From Phoronis australis (taxonomy: Eukaryota > Phoronida > Phoronidae), in assembly GCA_002633005.1 (NCBI GenBank), contig NMRA01000161.1, forward strand, positions 135,102 through 170,353: DNA of 35,252 nucleotides, read 5' to 3'. Of the stretch, positions 1 through 9,910 are shown piece by piece. Each line of letters begins with the position of its first letter. The stretch's first letter is position 1. The translations under genes were made by a program, and so were the position numbers. The notes below the pieces were generated by a model. That model made no database searches. It worked only from the letters and a program-made list of their open reading frames with translations, and was not told where the DNA came from.

Positions 1-81
1 ATGAAGCCGGACATTTTATATCGAAATTGGAAAACACACTGGCAGCACATGTACGCCTTGACAGTACCACTTTTTATGCAG

Positions 82-249
82 ACGGCTCTTGGTCAACGTG
101 GTCGGAATGGGGGGCGTGCAACGTCCTGTGCGGATTTGGATTCCACCTGCGCAAACGTACATGTGACAATCCACCGCCAATGTACGATGGATCGAAGTGC
201 CGTGGACCGGAAGTGGACAGGCGATACTGCGAAAGAGGCCCATGCCCAG
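82..249 (+). CDS. TSP1 repeat exon 1 (partial gene, internal exon)
   Basis: This 168-nt exon (56 codons) is preceded by the acceptor tttttatgcag and followed by gtgtgt; it is phase 1 at both ends, as TSP1 exons usually are. It encodes a canonical TSP1 module: a WSTWSEW tryptophan ladder (WxxW C-mannosylation sites), CNVLCG, an RKRTC strand and six cysteines ending in CERGPC. The residue before the second cysteine is Leu, so the usual O-fucose site C-x-x-S/T-C is absent. A methionine at 27 opens this frame inside the intron but is not a real start, because a clear acceptor lies between it and the domain. The intron to the next exon is about 2.6 kb. The gtgtgt donor is weaker than the other donors, which is the main uncertainty about the 3' edge. 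Confidence 0.85.
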
Positions 250-1334
250 GTGTGTAGTTCACAGTTAATTCATTGTCAACGAACCCCTATGAGAGGCCTA
301 TCTAAAAATCGGTGTCGATAGGGACGTGATTAAGATCTATACAGGTATGTTAGCAAGGAGTTTACTTCGATATAAGTGTTTATCGGTTATTAATTTACTG
401 TTATCACTACTACTAGCGCCTCCAAGTAGCGAACAAGCAATGATAAAGTACGAAGCGCGGGGAAGGGCGCGTTTTGCATCGCAATGAATTGCTCAGATTC
501 CTCCACGAAAACATAAATTGTCTTTCATTTTTTGTGTGAAAATGTCAACATGTAAATCACCCGAACGATCACAGGGATAATTTTAGAAAATCATACCCAT
601 GGCCATGGGTCAACATGACCGATGAAGGCCACAGTCACAGCCAAAGGACCTCAAATCTATCTGAGAGTCAGATTAAAGAATCGGTGGGTCTCGCTGAAAA
701 AATCAACATAGTTTTAGTGTTCCAAATTAAGCAACCCCAGAGCTTCAATGAAAACTTCTCTAAGTCAATGATGCGGGGCGCGGCCTTGACAATTTTCCTG
801 GGATCGACACTTGTAATGAAAAGTTGGAAAATACCCAGGATGATACTGACTTAACCACACGGGAATGGCCACCGGCCATTACAAAAAGTCCTTGGGGCAT
901 GCACAAAACGAGGGCCAAATCAGTCTTATCATTAGATAAATTGAAAATGATGTACACAGGTTACGAACATTAGAGTCGCTTCTAATAGTGTTTGAAAAAC
1001 CCACTTCGAATGAGCAGCTAACTGGAACTCGAAGGACTTTATCATTATTTAGGTGATCTGTGCATTATGATGCACAGCAACGTGTGCATATTTATAAACA
1101 ATGTATGTGTGTTATTATCTTCAGAGTTGCGTATGCCAACTTCACGTGTTATATTACATTTGTCATTTCTGATGTGCGTTTCACCATAGACTATAGTACA
1201 TGGACCGCCAACTCCGTATACTTTCAATGGACGAAATCTGTGATCTAACGCATAAGCCATTACGTCATTATTCACTGGCGACATCTGGCTAAATTTTCTG
1301 GTGCAATTTCCGGCAAGTACGTCGTCTTCTAATC
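250..1334 (+). other. Intron 1, first part: no gene seen
   Basis: AT-rich intron. A gtatgt donor-like word at about 346 was tested, but no stop-free phase 1 exon leads to it. The short open frames at 615-854 and 1045-1284 show no recognisable domain. Confidence 0.5.
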
Positions 1335-1535
1335 ATGGTAGGCTACTGTGTGGCCGGTTGTTCGGCCACACACGCGAAATGCAAAGGAATTAGCTTCCAT
1401 ACCATCTAAGACCCCGTAATCGGTTGTGGGAAGAAAAGCTTACTTCTGGTGTCAACGTGAATGGCATTTTTTTCAGCAATAAGACTATACATTTTTTTCA
1501 AGGCACTCGAAGATGAATGTTTTTTTAAGAGGCTC
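1335..1535 (+). pseudogene. THAP zinc-finger relic (P-element-like or THAP gene fragment)
   Basis: From the ATG at 1335 the frame reads M-V-G-Y-C-V-A-G-C, then GISFHTI, which is the start of a C2CH THAP domain (MxxxCxxxxC ... FHxFP). A TAA at 1407 and a frame change interrupt it. In a second frame RPRNRLWEEKL follows, matching the Pxx-R-xx-W stretch of THAP domains, and a third frame near 1500-1530 reads LEDECFFKR, like the conserved end after the CxxHF motif. THAP domains bind DNA and occur in P-element transposases and their domesticated relatives. No transposase domain was found downstream, so the source (P element or host THAP gene) is open. Stops and frameshifts make it non-functional. 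It lies inside intron 1 of the TSP1 gene on the same strand. Confidence 0.6.
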
Positions 1536-1753
1536 TACTACTTAATCCTGTCCTCACAAATCCATTTTTCTTCTTCCGTTTTGATGAAAACTATCTGGTA
1601 AACTTTTTGACGAAAATTGTCCGCTAAATTTCTTCCAAAGGCAATAACTCATGATCTCCTGTCCTTATGAGGAACTTCAGTCTAGTGAGCGAATTAACCA
1701 AATTACTCAAAGCCCATGGGATAAATGCAAAACGTACCTCGATTGGTGTTAAT

Positions 1754-1852
1754 GAAGTACATGTAATATCCCACTCGACCTTATTCCGCGTATCGACCTA
1801 GACCTTCGGTCTCGGTGTATACGCGGAATAATATCTCGTGGGATGTTACTTC
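1754..1852. repeat. Fold-back palindrome of about 100 bp
   Basis: The left arm begins GAAGTACATGTAATATCCCA and contains TATTCCGCGTAT. The right arm is its imperfect reverse complement, containing ATACGCGGAATA and ending GTTACTTC. The centre has a short hairpin, AGACCTTCGGTCT. This is either the remnant of a small inverted-repeat transposon or a strong DNA/RNA hairpin within intron 1. Confidence 0.65.
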
Positions 1853-2859
1853 ACGTACGCCGATCTCGGTACGTTTTTTGTATCTATTGCACTGTTGTGA
1901 TGTAAAGACAAGATCTCTATGTAGTGAGATTGAAAGAACTGAAATTAAACTCGAAAAACAGACCAAAGTCGTGTCTTCAATGAAGTTTCTAGTATGGAAA
2001 CATGTGTACAATACATGTACCTTGTCAAGTTAAAACCTTTAGCTTTGTACATAATTGGCTAAATGCACAGGCGTGTCTATAAACGTACATGTGAATTGTT
2101 TGTGCGGATTAATAAAAATCTACTAAGTGTAATTCTGGGGCAAATGTCAGAGTTTCATATGTAAACCCATAGGCTGAGTGTGTGCTTTTCCAATATTTTT
2201 TGTAAGGCTTATACATGTATGTAAGAAAATGTATGTTGAAATGTTGAAATTCTGTTTTAAAAAATCGCAATGCATATATTTCGTCCAGTTTCTGAGTGTA
2301 ACTTACCTTGGTAGGCCTGAAAAAATCTTGTCCAGTTTGTTTACCCATCTACCCTAACACTGTGTGTTGATTAACCTTTTCAATTCCTGAAATTAGTAAG
2401 CTGAATTGCCCATTGCGACTCTGTTTAAGTTAACCCATCCAGTCGTAGCGTTTTGCTGAGTTCAAAGGTGTACAAGATAGAAAACAAGTTTTTGAGAATT
2501 ACCCAATGAACACGGGAAAATACCGATTTTTGTAAATCTTTTGCATGAAGCGGACACGAGAGGTAACAGTTTACCAATTAATCCTTAATGGGTGTAGCTT
2601 TTCTCAAATTTTCGTACCAACATGGCCAATGACCTGATGGGACTTCTTGGTAATTCGTTTTCAATCTGAAAGGGGCTACCTCACACAAAACGAGGTGACT
2701 GAGCAGAATGTTACATCTTTTAAGTAATAAGGACATGGCAGGTGAGGAGTATTCGTCGACAAGGAGAATTTTCTGTCGTTTTCCGTCTGCGTACTACACT
2801 GTATTTTTGTTTCTCTTGTTTCTCGTTGATTGTCGGCCATGTTTGCGACCTCGTTGTAG
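1853..2859 (+). other. Intron 1, last part: no gene seen
   Basis: AT-rich. A cag/gtgagg donor-like site at about 2741 has no stop-free phase 1 exon upstream. A pyrimidine-rich tract before 2860 supports the next acceptor. Confidence 0.5.
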
Positions 2860-3033
2860 TTCATGGCGGGTGGACATGCTGGAGCAATTGGGAGCAATGT
2901 AGCGTATCGTGCGGCCAGGGGATAAAATCGAGAGAGCGGAATTGTTCCAGACCACGACCTGCCTACAGTGGAAGGACGTGCTCCGGACACCCAAGAGAAA
3001 CTGCAATGTGTAACGCCGGTGTGAGTTGTTCAT
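2860..3033 (+). CDS. TSP1 repeat exon 2
   Basis: A 174-nt exon (58 codons), phase 1-1, with a T-rich tract and acceptor ttgtag and a perfect gtgagt donor. It reads [11 protein letters not shown], then CSVSCGQG, a second strand RERNC, P-rich loop, and a C-terminal CNAGVSC. CSVSCG is the standard O-fucosylation site, and the WxxW spacing suits C-mannosylation. Besides the six canonical cysteines there is a seventh between the first two tryptophans (WTCW). The frame runs past the donor into a further Cys, but the strong donor and the preserved phase place the exon edge after Ser. An ATG at 2742 in the same frame lies before the acceptor and is not a start. The next exon in phase is the acidic 39-nt exon 5 kb downstream. 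Confidence 0.87.
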
Positions 3034-3600
3034 GTGAGTACACTTTTAGATATCGGACTTGTGAAACGATCAGCAAAATACCAAAGCTGCTTGCATTCTG
3101 CTCCTGAAGAACCGGATTGAAGGGTCAGCTGTCAATCTTCGATCTTTGTTCGTTGGCTGCAGGATTTGAGTTATACGCGCATTCCGTAGACTCGCGAAAA
3201 CGTAAGATCACTTCGCAAAATATCGTTCGTGCGACAGCCAAGGGGCGGCCCGGGCCTAGACATGTAAGAAAACAGTATAATTATATAATTATGTTGGTAC
3301 CCAAGTTACTGAACCGAAAGTGGAGAGGTCTCGTGATTTAGTGGTCGATTCCACATTTTGTTTTTTAAGTGCTACCCAAAAACTATTCACTATTTCCGAA
3401 AGTTATCTCCTAAGCGACACTAACGTGTGAAAAGCATGTCATAAATATATCAAAATTTAATCGTTCAGACGCTGTATTTTTACTAAACCGGCTACATAAA
3501 AACTTAACCAAGAAAAACGTCTGCAATGGGCGAAGTGTGAATAAACAAACTTATTTTCGGTATTAAATATGCATAGTCTCATTAAATTGTGAATGTACAA
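3034..3600 (+). other. Intron 2, start: no gene seen
   Basis: AT-rich intron sequence without recognisable coding or repeat structure. Confidence 0.5.
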
Positions 3601-3686
3601 ATGAAGCCATCCGAGAAACAGATGCCATTAGAATCTCGCGAAAGTCTCGTTTTTCGAGACTATTTCTATGTAAAGGAGTTTTCATC

Positions 3687-3887
3687 ATGGCGGACGAAGA
3701 TCCAGTGCCGCCCAAAAGATCAAAGAAGGCCTTCACTTTCAACAATATTTACAGCATGCCGTTTTGCATCTCTGCCAGTGCAAAGTCTAGGTATTTGCAT
3801 ACACTTCTCGTATGCATTCTTAAGACGACAGGGGAATCCCTGGGAAAACCCAAAGCGCTGTCGTTACCCAAACGAAACAAGACATAG
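3687..3887 (+). CDS. Possible first-exon-like ORF or transposon N-terminus
   Basis: The ATG at 3687 sits in a good context (atcATGGCG) about 50 nt after TCTCGCGA, a motif known from animal promoters. The frame begins MADEDPVPPKRSKKA, acidic and then basic like a nuclear localisation signal, and ends at 3885-3887 after 66 residues. A weak donor (gtattt, about 3789) could end an exon earlier. It could be the first exon of a nested gene, the N-terminus of a DNA transposon protein, or chance. No domain is recognised and no partner exon was found before the minus-strand LINE at 5 kb. Confidence 0.25.
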   Translation: MADEDPVPPKRSKKAFTFNNIYSMPFCISASAKSRYLHTLLVCILKTTGESLGKPKALSLPKRNKT

Positions 3888-3889
3888 TT

Positions 3890-5039
3890 TTCGTTCCACT
3901 CAATGTCTGAAGTCCTCGTCCGCTAGTTGGGTTAAGTTACTGCAGACAGTCATGTAGCGGTTGTGTTTATGTTTACGTTGTAACTTTTGAGGTAGACTGG
4001 GAAAAGGCGGGGTTTCCGTCCCGAGCGCTAATTTTTAATCTGACAATGTGAGAACAGTTACGTGAGATTAATGACTTCAAACTTGTTTGTTATTCGATCG
4101 ATGATTATTCGAGAAAAAAATTAGCAAATATTAGTGACGACGGTTAAATGTTGACGAGAGGAATCATGGTCTCTGGCGATACGACCGAAGCTAACCGTTC
4201 GTACCGCACCGCAGATTCGCCGATCCGCTCCTGAGTCCACTTGTTTACCGCGAAATTACTTGAAGCTGTTATCCTCTATCCAGGACTGAAGTTAACCGTT
4301 CATTCTGGCTGCAACTCCCCAGACCGTCAACGCGTCGACTTCAGCATAGAGGCTTTTGGAAAAGCGACAAGTGTGCATATGAACGTCTCATACCGTGTCA
4401 ACTGCGTTCAAATGAACGCGTTTCTATTGATACGCTATCGAAAAGTGTACGTCTTAAGTCAAATCGCCACCACCGACACGGTTTTAGTCTTCTGTGGCGT
4501 ATATCAGAATACATGACGCAAAAGATATGGTAGTATCGTTGTCTGGAAGTCACAAGGTGTCGACGGACAATGAATATCCTGTCTGAAATAGCCTACTGCG
4601 CGCAGTCGCCTGACGCACTGATAAAAACACACTAATTTACACTTTTTACCCCCTGGAAATCATGTTATACACTTGTCCGCTTCATTCTTGGGTTGACAAT
4701 TATACCTTAATTAACTTTATTTAAAGACTCTGGTGTACTTTAAGATTGGTTAAATTATGAAATTTAGTTTCTTGACATCAAATTGGCATAATCTTGGTCG
4801 ATGATCCTGCGTTCTACAAGTCCTTTGATCTTCGCATCAGAAAGTGGTAGAGTCCGAGGGTTTACAACATACAGACGTTTTTGTAGTTTACCTATGTAGG
4901 GTAATCGTACACAGTCCCCAAGTTTTGTGTGAAACAATTCATGGGTGTTGTGACCATCTCCGTAAATTAATATTTTCAGAAAATCATGACCATGTGTCTA
5001 CGAGCTTTTTTCAATATCAACATCCTAGAAAGGTCGACT
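3890..5039 (+). other. Intron 2: no gene seen
   Basis: Open frames at 4241-4516 and 4844-5083 show no known domain or splice context. Nothing else is supported. Confidence 0.45.
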
Positions 5040-5920
5040 TATTCTTCGTAACTTTCATTTTTTTCATTGATGATCTATGTTGATTGAAGAATACACAGAA
5101 TATACACGGAAAATAATGACAAACCCAGAAATTGCGACCCATTAAATCTGTATTGTAGACAGTACACAAATGAAAGTAGTATTCGTGTATAGTTTAGACT
5201 ACCATTTAATAATGTTGTAACTTTAGTAGAGATATTACAGGAATTGAGAGCATTTACAATTACTTGGTTTTCATTGACTGCACGAAAGAGTTTCTCGGGT
5301 AATCGATAAGGGCACATTTGAAGAAAATATGAGGATAAAATTAATGGTCACAACATGAACAGTTTGGAGGGGCGTTACCTAAAATTGTGCCTAAACTTGC
5401 TGGAGTTGAGGAAAAAACAGCATCTCTAATGTTGCAATGCTCTTTTGTTTTCGCAAGGCAGCGAGAATTGTGTCAAAAAGTTTTAAAGTTGTTTTTTATA
5501 CTCGTGAATGAGTTGCATTTCTTATCAGAGACTGGAAGAGAATTCCAGCTGTAGATGCACATCATAACTGTTCGGAATGCCTGACGGAACGAAAAAGGAG
5601 TTGTATTTGGGGCGGAAGATCTCAAACCAGTGCGATGGCTTGTTTACATCTGGTATATAAATCAAATAATTTTTAACAGATGGATTTTTGACATTGTTTA
5701 GTTCTTTGAAGGTAAAAATGACTGCAAAAATTGGGTCGAGTAGACAGTTTGGGCCTGTTGAGACTATTCAAAACCTTAACTTTATTGGATCCCCTGTAAG
5801 GCAGCTTGATACTGTATTTTCTCCAAATGCTGGAGTGCACCAGTGTTGACAGACTGATATATAATATCACCATAGTCGATGTGCAGAAGTATAAATGATT
5901 TGAACAGGACTTTTTTTTAC
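5040..5920 (-). mobile_element. Non-LTR retrotransposon relic: RT C-terminus and zinc region
   Basis: Read on the minus strand from about 5920, the sequence gives FKSFILLHIDYGDIIYQS and then LQHLEKIQYQAAL, the well-known LINE segment following the RT thumb (xxLDYGDVxY ... LEKxQxxAAR). Further on come a segment with IYSWNSLPVSDK, the WNxLP motif, and near 5400 an APPNCSC ... HIFFKCAL piece resembling the C-terminal Cys-rich domain (P-x-CSCG ... HxFFxCxxY). These pieces fall in different frames with several stops, so the element is dead. Nothing 5' of the thumb remains (5'-truncated). The exact 3' end is not visible. Confidence 0.75.
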
Positions 5921-6200
5921 TGTGTAGAATTCAAATCGTGAGAAACAAGTTTTAGTGGATTAGTTAGTTTCTGAATTGGTGTAGCTTATTCTAATCCCAT
6001 AATTTTCAATACCGTCAAGATTAAGGTTTTCAACTTCTTGCTTCTTTTTCTCTCTGTATATTGCACAGGGCTATGGAAATCAAGTTCATGTAAATGTGTG
6101 ATTTCATTTTAAAAGCGAATAGAAACAAAATCTCTTTCAATAAGAGCCAAATTTGCCTCTCTACCAGTCGGCTTTGAGGCTACATCCGGTGCTGTTTTTT

Positions 6201-6278
6201 GAGTGCAAACCCCGTCTACATGCTCCGAAATGCGATTTTTCAAAAAATCGGTGTGACTGAGTAGACGAGGCTTCACAC
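6201..6278. repeat. Short palindrome (inverted repeat around 6240)
   Basis: The left arm has CCCGTCTAC and the right arm GTAGACGAGG, with a GATTTTT/AAAAATC core at the centre. The arms are imperfect but extend about 35 nt on each side. This may be a remnant of a fold-back transposon lying between two LINE relics of opposite orientation. Confidence 0.5.
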
Positions 6279-6636
6279 AAATTTAAGGAATGTACTATGT
6301 ATACTTCAGTGCACTCCTCTGATATGCTGACTTTTGTCGCTATCTGATCTGCTTCACCAGGAACAAATCAGAAGATAACATTATGACACTTTGATAAGAA
6401 AACCGTAAACTTGTTTGCACATTTGGGCCAGGTACAAGTAGCATAAAAGTTTAAAACGTATTTGAGGGATAACATTGATTGTTGCATGACATCAAATCAA
6501 CCATTCAACAATGGCAACGTGACGCGAGAGGATGCTACATATCGTTGTTGCTATCTAGCGCACAACGTATATGCATCTGGACCCAGTTGCTATAAATTCC
6601 GTATCTGCTTCTCTTCCGTTGAAATAGAGCTTCTGG

Positions 6637-7830
6637 TTTGAGACAGAGAATGAAAATGACATGCAAGATATGTTGAATGTTTTAAACAACTGGTGTAAAA
6701 AATGGAGAATGGTTGTGAACATGGCAAAAACTAATGTTGTTCATTTTCGAGCTAAGTCTATGCCTAGAAGCAATTTTGAATTTATTTTGAACAGTGTCAT
6801 CAATTATGAATCCTCATACATTTATTTAGGCTGTATTCTGGATCAACACCTTGGCTTCAAAGAAAGTTTGAATACGTTATCTGAAGCTTCGGGTAGAGCG
6901 TTAGGGAAGATATGCTCAACATTCCGTGATAACAAGAATCTAGGATTCGAAACGTTTAACACATTATTTAATTCGTGTATGGCACCAATCTTGGATTAGG
7001 GGTCATCTGTTTGGGGTTACAAAAATTTTGTTAATGATGAAAATATCCAAAACAGGGCGATGCGTTTTTGTTTAGGGGTCAACCGATTTACAGCCACTCA
7101 TGCTGTTAGTGGTGATATGGGGTGGGACTCCACCGGAAATAGATTTAAATTGAACATGCTGCGTCTTTGGAACAAACTAGTAACCACAGGTGGTGATAGG
7201 TTACTGAAGAAGGTATTTCTATGGGACTACTCTGTTGGTAGAAAGGGTTGGATAGACGGAATCAAAAATTTGTTTAACATAATTGGCATGCAATCCTGTT
7301 TTCAAAATTTGATTACTTTTATTATAATAGATGCTAGAAACGAACTATTTGAGTACGTGAAACATGCTGGGGCTGAATCTGTTGTAATTAAACCCAAGTT
7401 AAGAACCTACATTTTATTTAAGCACGGGTTTTAAACTGAGCCGTATGTAAAGATTAATTTATCTCATTCCGAGCGGTCTGTTCTGGTTCAGCTTAGAGCA
7501 GGAAATCTCCCATTGCACTTGAAAACTGGTCGTTATGTAAACACTCCTGTAAGTGAAAGACTTTGCTTGTGTTGTGATTCTGGTTCTTTGGTGGATGAGC
7601 TACATTTTGTGTTTGGTTGTTCTCTTTATAACTAACGGAGGTCTATTCTGTTCAATAATGTTTCACTTCAAATCCCGAACTTTGTAGATTTCAGCAGATT
7701 AGATACGTTAAGACTGCTATTTCAGTATTTCCCTAGGCAATTTGCCAAATATATCAAGTCTGCTTTTGAACTTAGAAACCGACGCATTTATGGTAGGCCT
7801 ACATCTGAGTTGTGTGGTTAAAGTGACTAA
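6637..7830 (+). mobile_element. Non-LTR retrotransposon relic: RT thumb to C-terminal zinc knuckle
   Basis: One frame stays open from about 6637 to 7822 except for three stops (TAG 6997, TAA 7432, TAA near 7633). It reads ETENENDMQDML, then NNWCKKWRM and KTNVVHFR, SYIYLGCILD (the YLG motif after the RT palm), then VWGY and the thumb. Near 7560-7630 RLCLCCDSGS ... ELHFVFGC matches the Cys/His C-terminal module of LINE ORF2. The catalytic YADD and everything upstream are missing, so the insertion is 5'-truncated, as is typical. A short repeat built on AAATACTACT at about 7913-7935 may mark the 3' tail. The single intact frame suggests a younger insertion than the neighbouring minus-strand relic. 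Confidence 0.85.
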
Positions 7831-8066
7831 TAAGCCCAGCTGGACTGGGTACTTGTCTTTTTTACGAATATTATACCTAAAATTGTTTGATTTAATTGTA
7901 CTTGTCACTGTAGTAAATACTACTAAATACTACTACAGGTTTCATTAAAAACTAGCTCCAAATGGATTTCTGCTAAGGTAAATTGAGAAGCGAATTTGTT
8001 TATCGTCAATTGGACGTCAACCTTGTTTACAGTACAAATATAGTGTGCATTTGATATCTTTTGCAG

Positions 8067-8105
8067 CTGAAGACGAAACACAATTAGACGACACTGATTA
8101 TATCG
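8067..8105 (+). CDS. Acidic 39-nt micro-exon of the TSP1 gene
   Basis: A pyrimidine-rich tract ending ttttgcag is followed by 39 nt and then by a perfect gtaagtg donor. In phase 1 it encodes AEDETQLDDTDYI with no stop, and it is phase 1-1 like every neighbouring TSP1 exon, so it can be included or skipped without changing frame. It would put an acidic spacer between TSP1 repeats 2 and 3. Intron lengths are about 5.0 kb before and 0.9 kb after. Both splice sites are strong, but the exon is too short for homology support, so alternative or no use remains possible. Confidence 0.6.
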
Positions 8106-8289
8106 GTAAGTGAACTCCCAGTGAACTGACAATCCATGACTTTTGTGAACACGGCGACGTCTACAAAATCTGACTTCCGATGTTGCATAGAGTGAGCGTC
8201 ACCTATGTTGAAGCAAGTATTAGAGTGGGAACTAGGTCGAAATCTTTTGTCATAATCATTCAAAAATCAACAAATGCCTCACGAAATAG

Positions 8290-8481
8290 TCCGCAAAAAG
8301 AGATATATTATGTGACAAAGAGTATGAAGCAGAAATTAAGGAGAAGCAAGTGACTGATCATCAGTTTTCATCCACTGACTGGGTTAAAACACGAAATTTA
8401 CACATTATTATGATTATTGTTGTCGTCGTCGTGCTGACTTTGGTCGTAGTCATCATCGTTACAATTTGTGTTGGAATATAG
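8290..8481 (+). CDS. Candidate alternative membrane-anchor exon (unproven)
   Basis: A frame without stops from 8290 to TAG 8479-8481 encodes about 63 residues: a charged, polar stretch (KEYEAEIKEKQ...SSTDWVKTR), then about 24 hydrophobic residues rich in Val and Ile, then CVGI and stop. This looks like a juxtamembrane segment plus a membrane helix with almost no tail. It lies between the acidic micro-exon and TSP1 exon 3. If spliced in, it would give a shorter anchored isoform. Against it: the helix is partly encoded by a GTC/ATT-rich simple sequence, and acceptors in phase 1 (before 8310 or 8332) lack a pyrimidine tract. Confidence 0.25.
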   Translation, partial: SAKRDILCDKEYEAEIKEKQVTDHQFSSTDWVKTRNLHIIMIIVVVVVLTLVVVIIVTICVGI

Positions 8482-8986
8482 GGCTACACCTATAGCATAC
8501 CTGTCATATAGTGGTTCTCTTTGATCGTTTTGTGAAGAGAATTATTGACTGATAGTTTGGAAGAGCGAGTTTATCTGTAATTTTCTTACACCATTCACTG
8601 TCCCAGCCTCGCCGATCAACCAGTTCAGTGGGGGACAGTTTGCTAATGTACATGTACGCTGGTACTGTCTCAAGCTTCCATGTGAAATACTAGTATTTTA
8701 CTTGCTTGTGTGATCTCGCCATACCCAAAAGAAACCAGTCTGATGGAACCCACGCCAGGGACGATAGTTTCGTGATGATTACAACATAGGTTAGTGACTC
8801 TGACCTACCCTGCAAAAGAGTGAGCATACAGCTATTTCACTACCCGTTGTAAACATTTCCATTTTCTGATCGTGTCAAAGCGGTTGGTGAAAAACAGACG
8901 GAAGCTCACACTGTTGGAGTCGACAATTAACGTATACATGCATGTATTGACAAGAAAATTCCTATACTTCCCCGTTGTGTTTGCAG
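8482..8986 (+). other. Intron before TSP1 exon 3: no gene seen
   Basis: No coding or repeat structure recognised. A T-rich tract ends at the ttgcag acceptor. Confidence 0.5.
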
Positions 8987-9151
8987 ATTCAGGAAAGTGG
9001 TCTGATTGGTCCAGCTGGTCGTCATGTGAACAACTCTGCAATGTTGAGGCTAACAGAACCAGAAGCAGACGGTGTAAAAACACCGACGTGACGAAGTGTG
9101 TTGGAGACGACAAGCAGGTGAAACTATGTCCATTTAAAGCTTGTCCACTTG
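8987..9151 (+). CDS. TSP1 repeat exon 3
   Basis: A 165-nt exon (55 codons), phase 1-1, between acceptor gtttgcag and donor gtaagg. It reads DSGKWSDWSSWSSC with three ladder tryptophans, then CEQLC, NRTRSRRC, and CPFKAC. All six cysteines are present. The CSxTCG signature is lost (CEQLCN), so no O-fucose site. NRT is an N-glycosylation sequon. The module is shorter in the loop between cysteines 3 and 4 than exons 1 and 2. Confidence is high from domain fit, splice sites and phase. Confidence 0.85.
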
Positions 9152-9910
9152 GTAAGGACTTGTGTACTTCAAGTGACTCTCAACCTGTCTTCCGGCAAAA
9201 ACGTATTTGCAAGAGTAGTGGTGTTTTTTGAGCTTGGACCAAAATGACAGTTTATTATGTCTCAACAACATGGCTTGTCACCCCAGGTCGTTTTTTCCCA
9301 AACGTGGTCTTGGCATTAACGAGGTGCCGTTTCCTCTGAAGCCCTGAATCCACTTGTCATCTGACCATGAACAAGGTGAGACCAGGGTCCAGTTATTTAA
9401 CGCCTGGGGATGAATGGTCTAAATCAAAGCTTATTTTGGAAGGAACAAAGGTTTAAAGCGGCTTTAAGAGACAATACCCGACGCTTTTCTCATCAATTAA
9501 CTTTTGATTTATTATATCAAACTTTTATGAACTCGGTCTCGTCTAGTTTCTTAGAAATGATGTCGAGGCTTGAGAGTAACTGACAGGTGAGAAGAAATAA
9601 ACAACTTGATAAATATATTTTCGCGAGTAGAAAGCATTGAGTCGTTTTATAAATCCATGTCCTGGTTGCCAGAGAGTGTAACGCAACGTTTCACGAATTA
9701 TGACTATCCGACATTTACCAATTTACGGCGGCATACATGTCCGTAATCCTTTTGATTATGACGTGCGCTAATAACATGTCAAATGTCGTCTGTGAGCAGA
9801 TGGTTACACTGCATTTACAATGCATATATACATTTTTAACAGAATTGTGAAATACTGAGCTTCGGGCGTTATTTTCGTATTCCTAAGAGGGTATGTTGTC
9901 CTATTAACAG
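9152..9910 (+). other. Intron (759 bp): no gene seen
   Basis: Short intron between TSP1 exons 3 and 4. Nothing recognised beyond splice signals. Confidence 0.6.

Noticed and set aside
1-321. 106-codon + frame starting at base 1
   Set aside because: It runs across the TSP1 exon in another frame. The TSP1 frame has the domain and splice evidence.
250-345. Possible small exon before the gtatgt at 346
   Set aside because: The phase 1 frame from the nearest AG contains a TAA stop.
1198-1213. 16-mer acatggaccgccaact shared with 25101-25116
   Set aside because: The flanks do not match, so a common repeat cannot be supported from two short words.
2676-3033. Minus-strand frames opposite TSP1 exon 2
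   Set aside because: Antisense shadows of the TSP1 exon.
7930-7973. Possible exon between ctactacag and gtaaat
   Set aside because: Open only in phase 0, unlike all neighbours, and it abuts the LINE tail.
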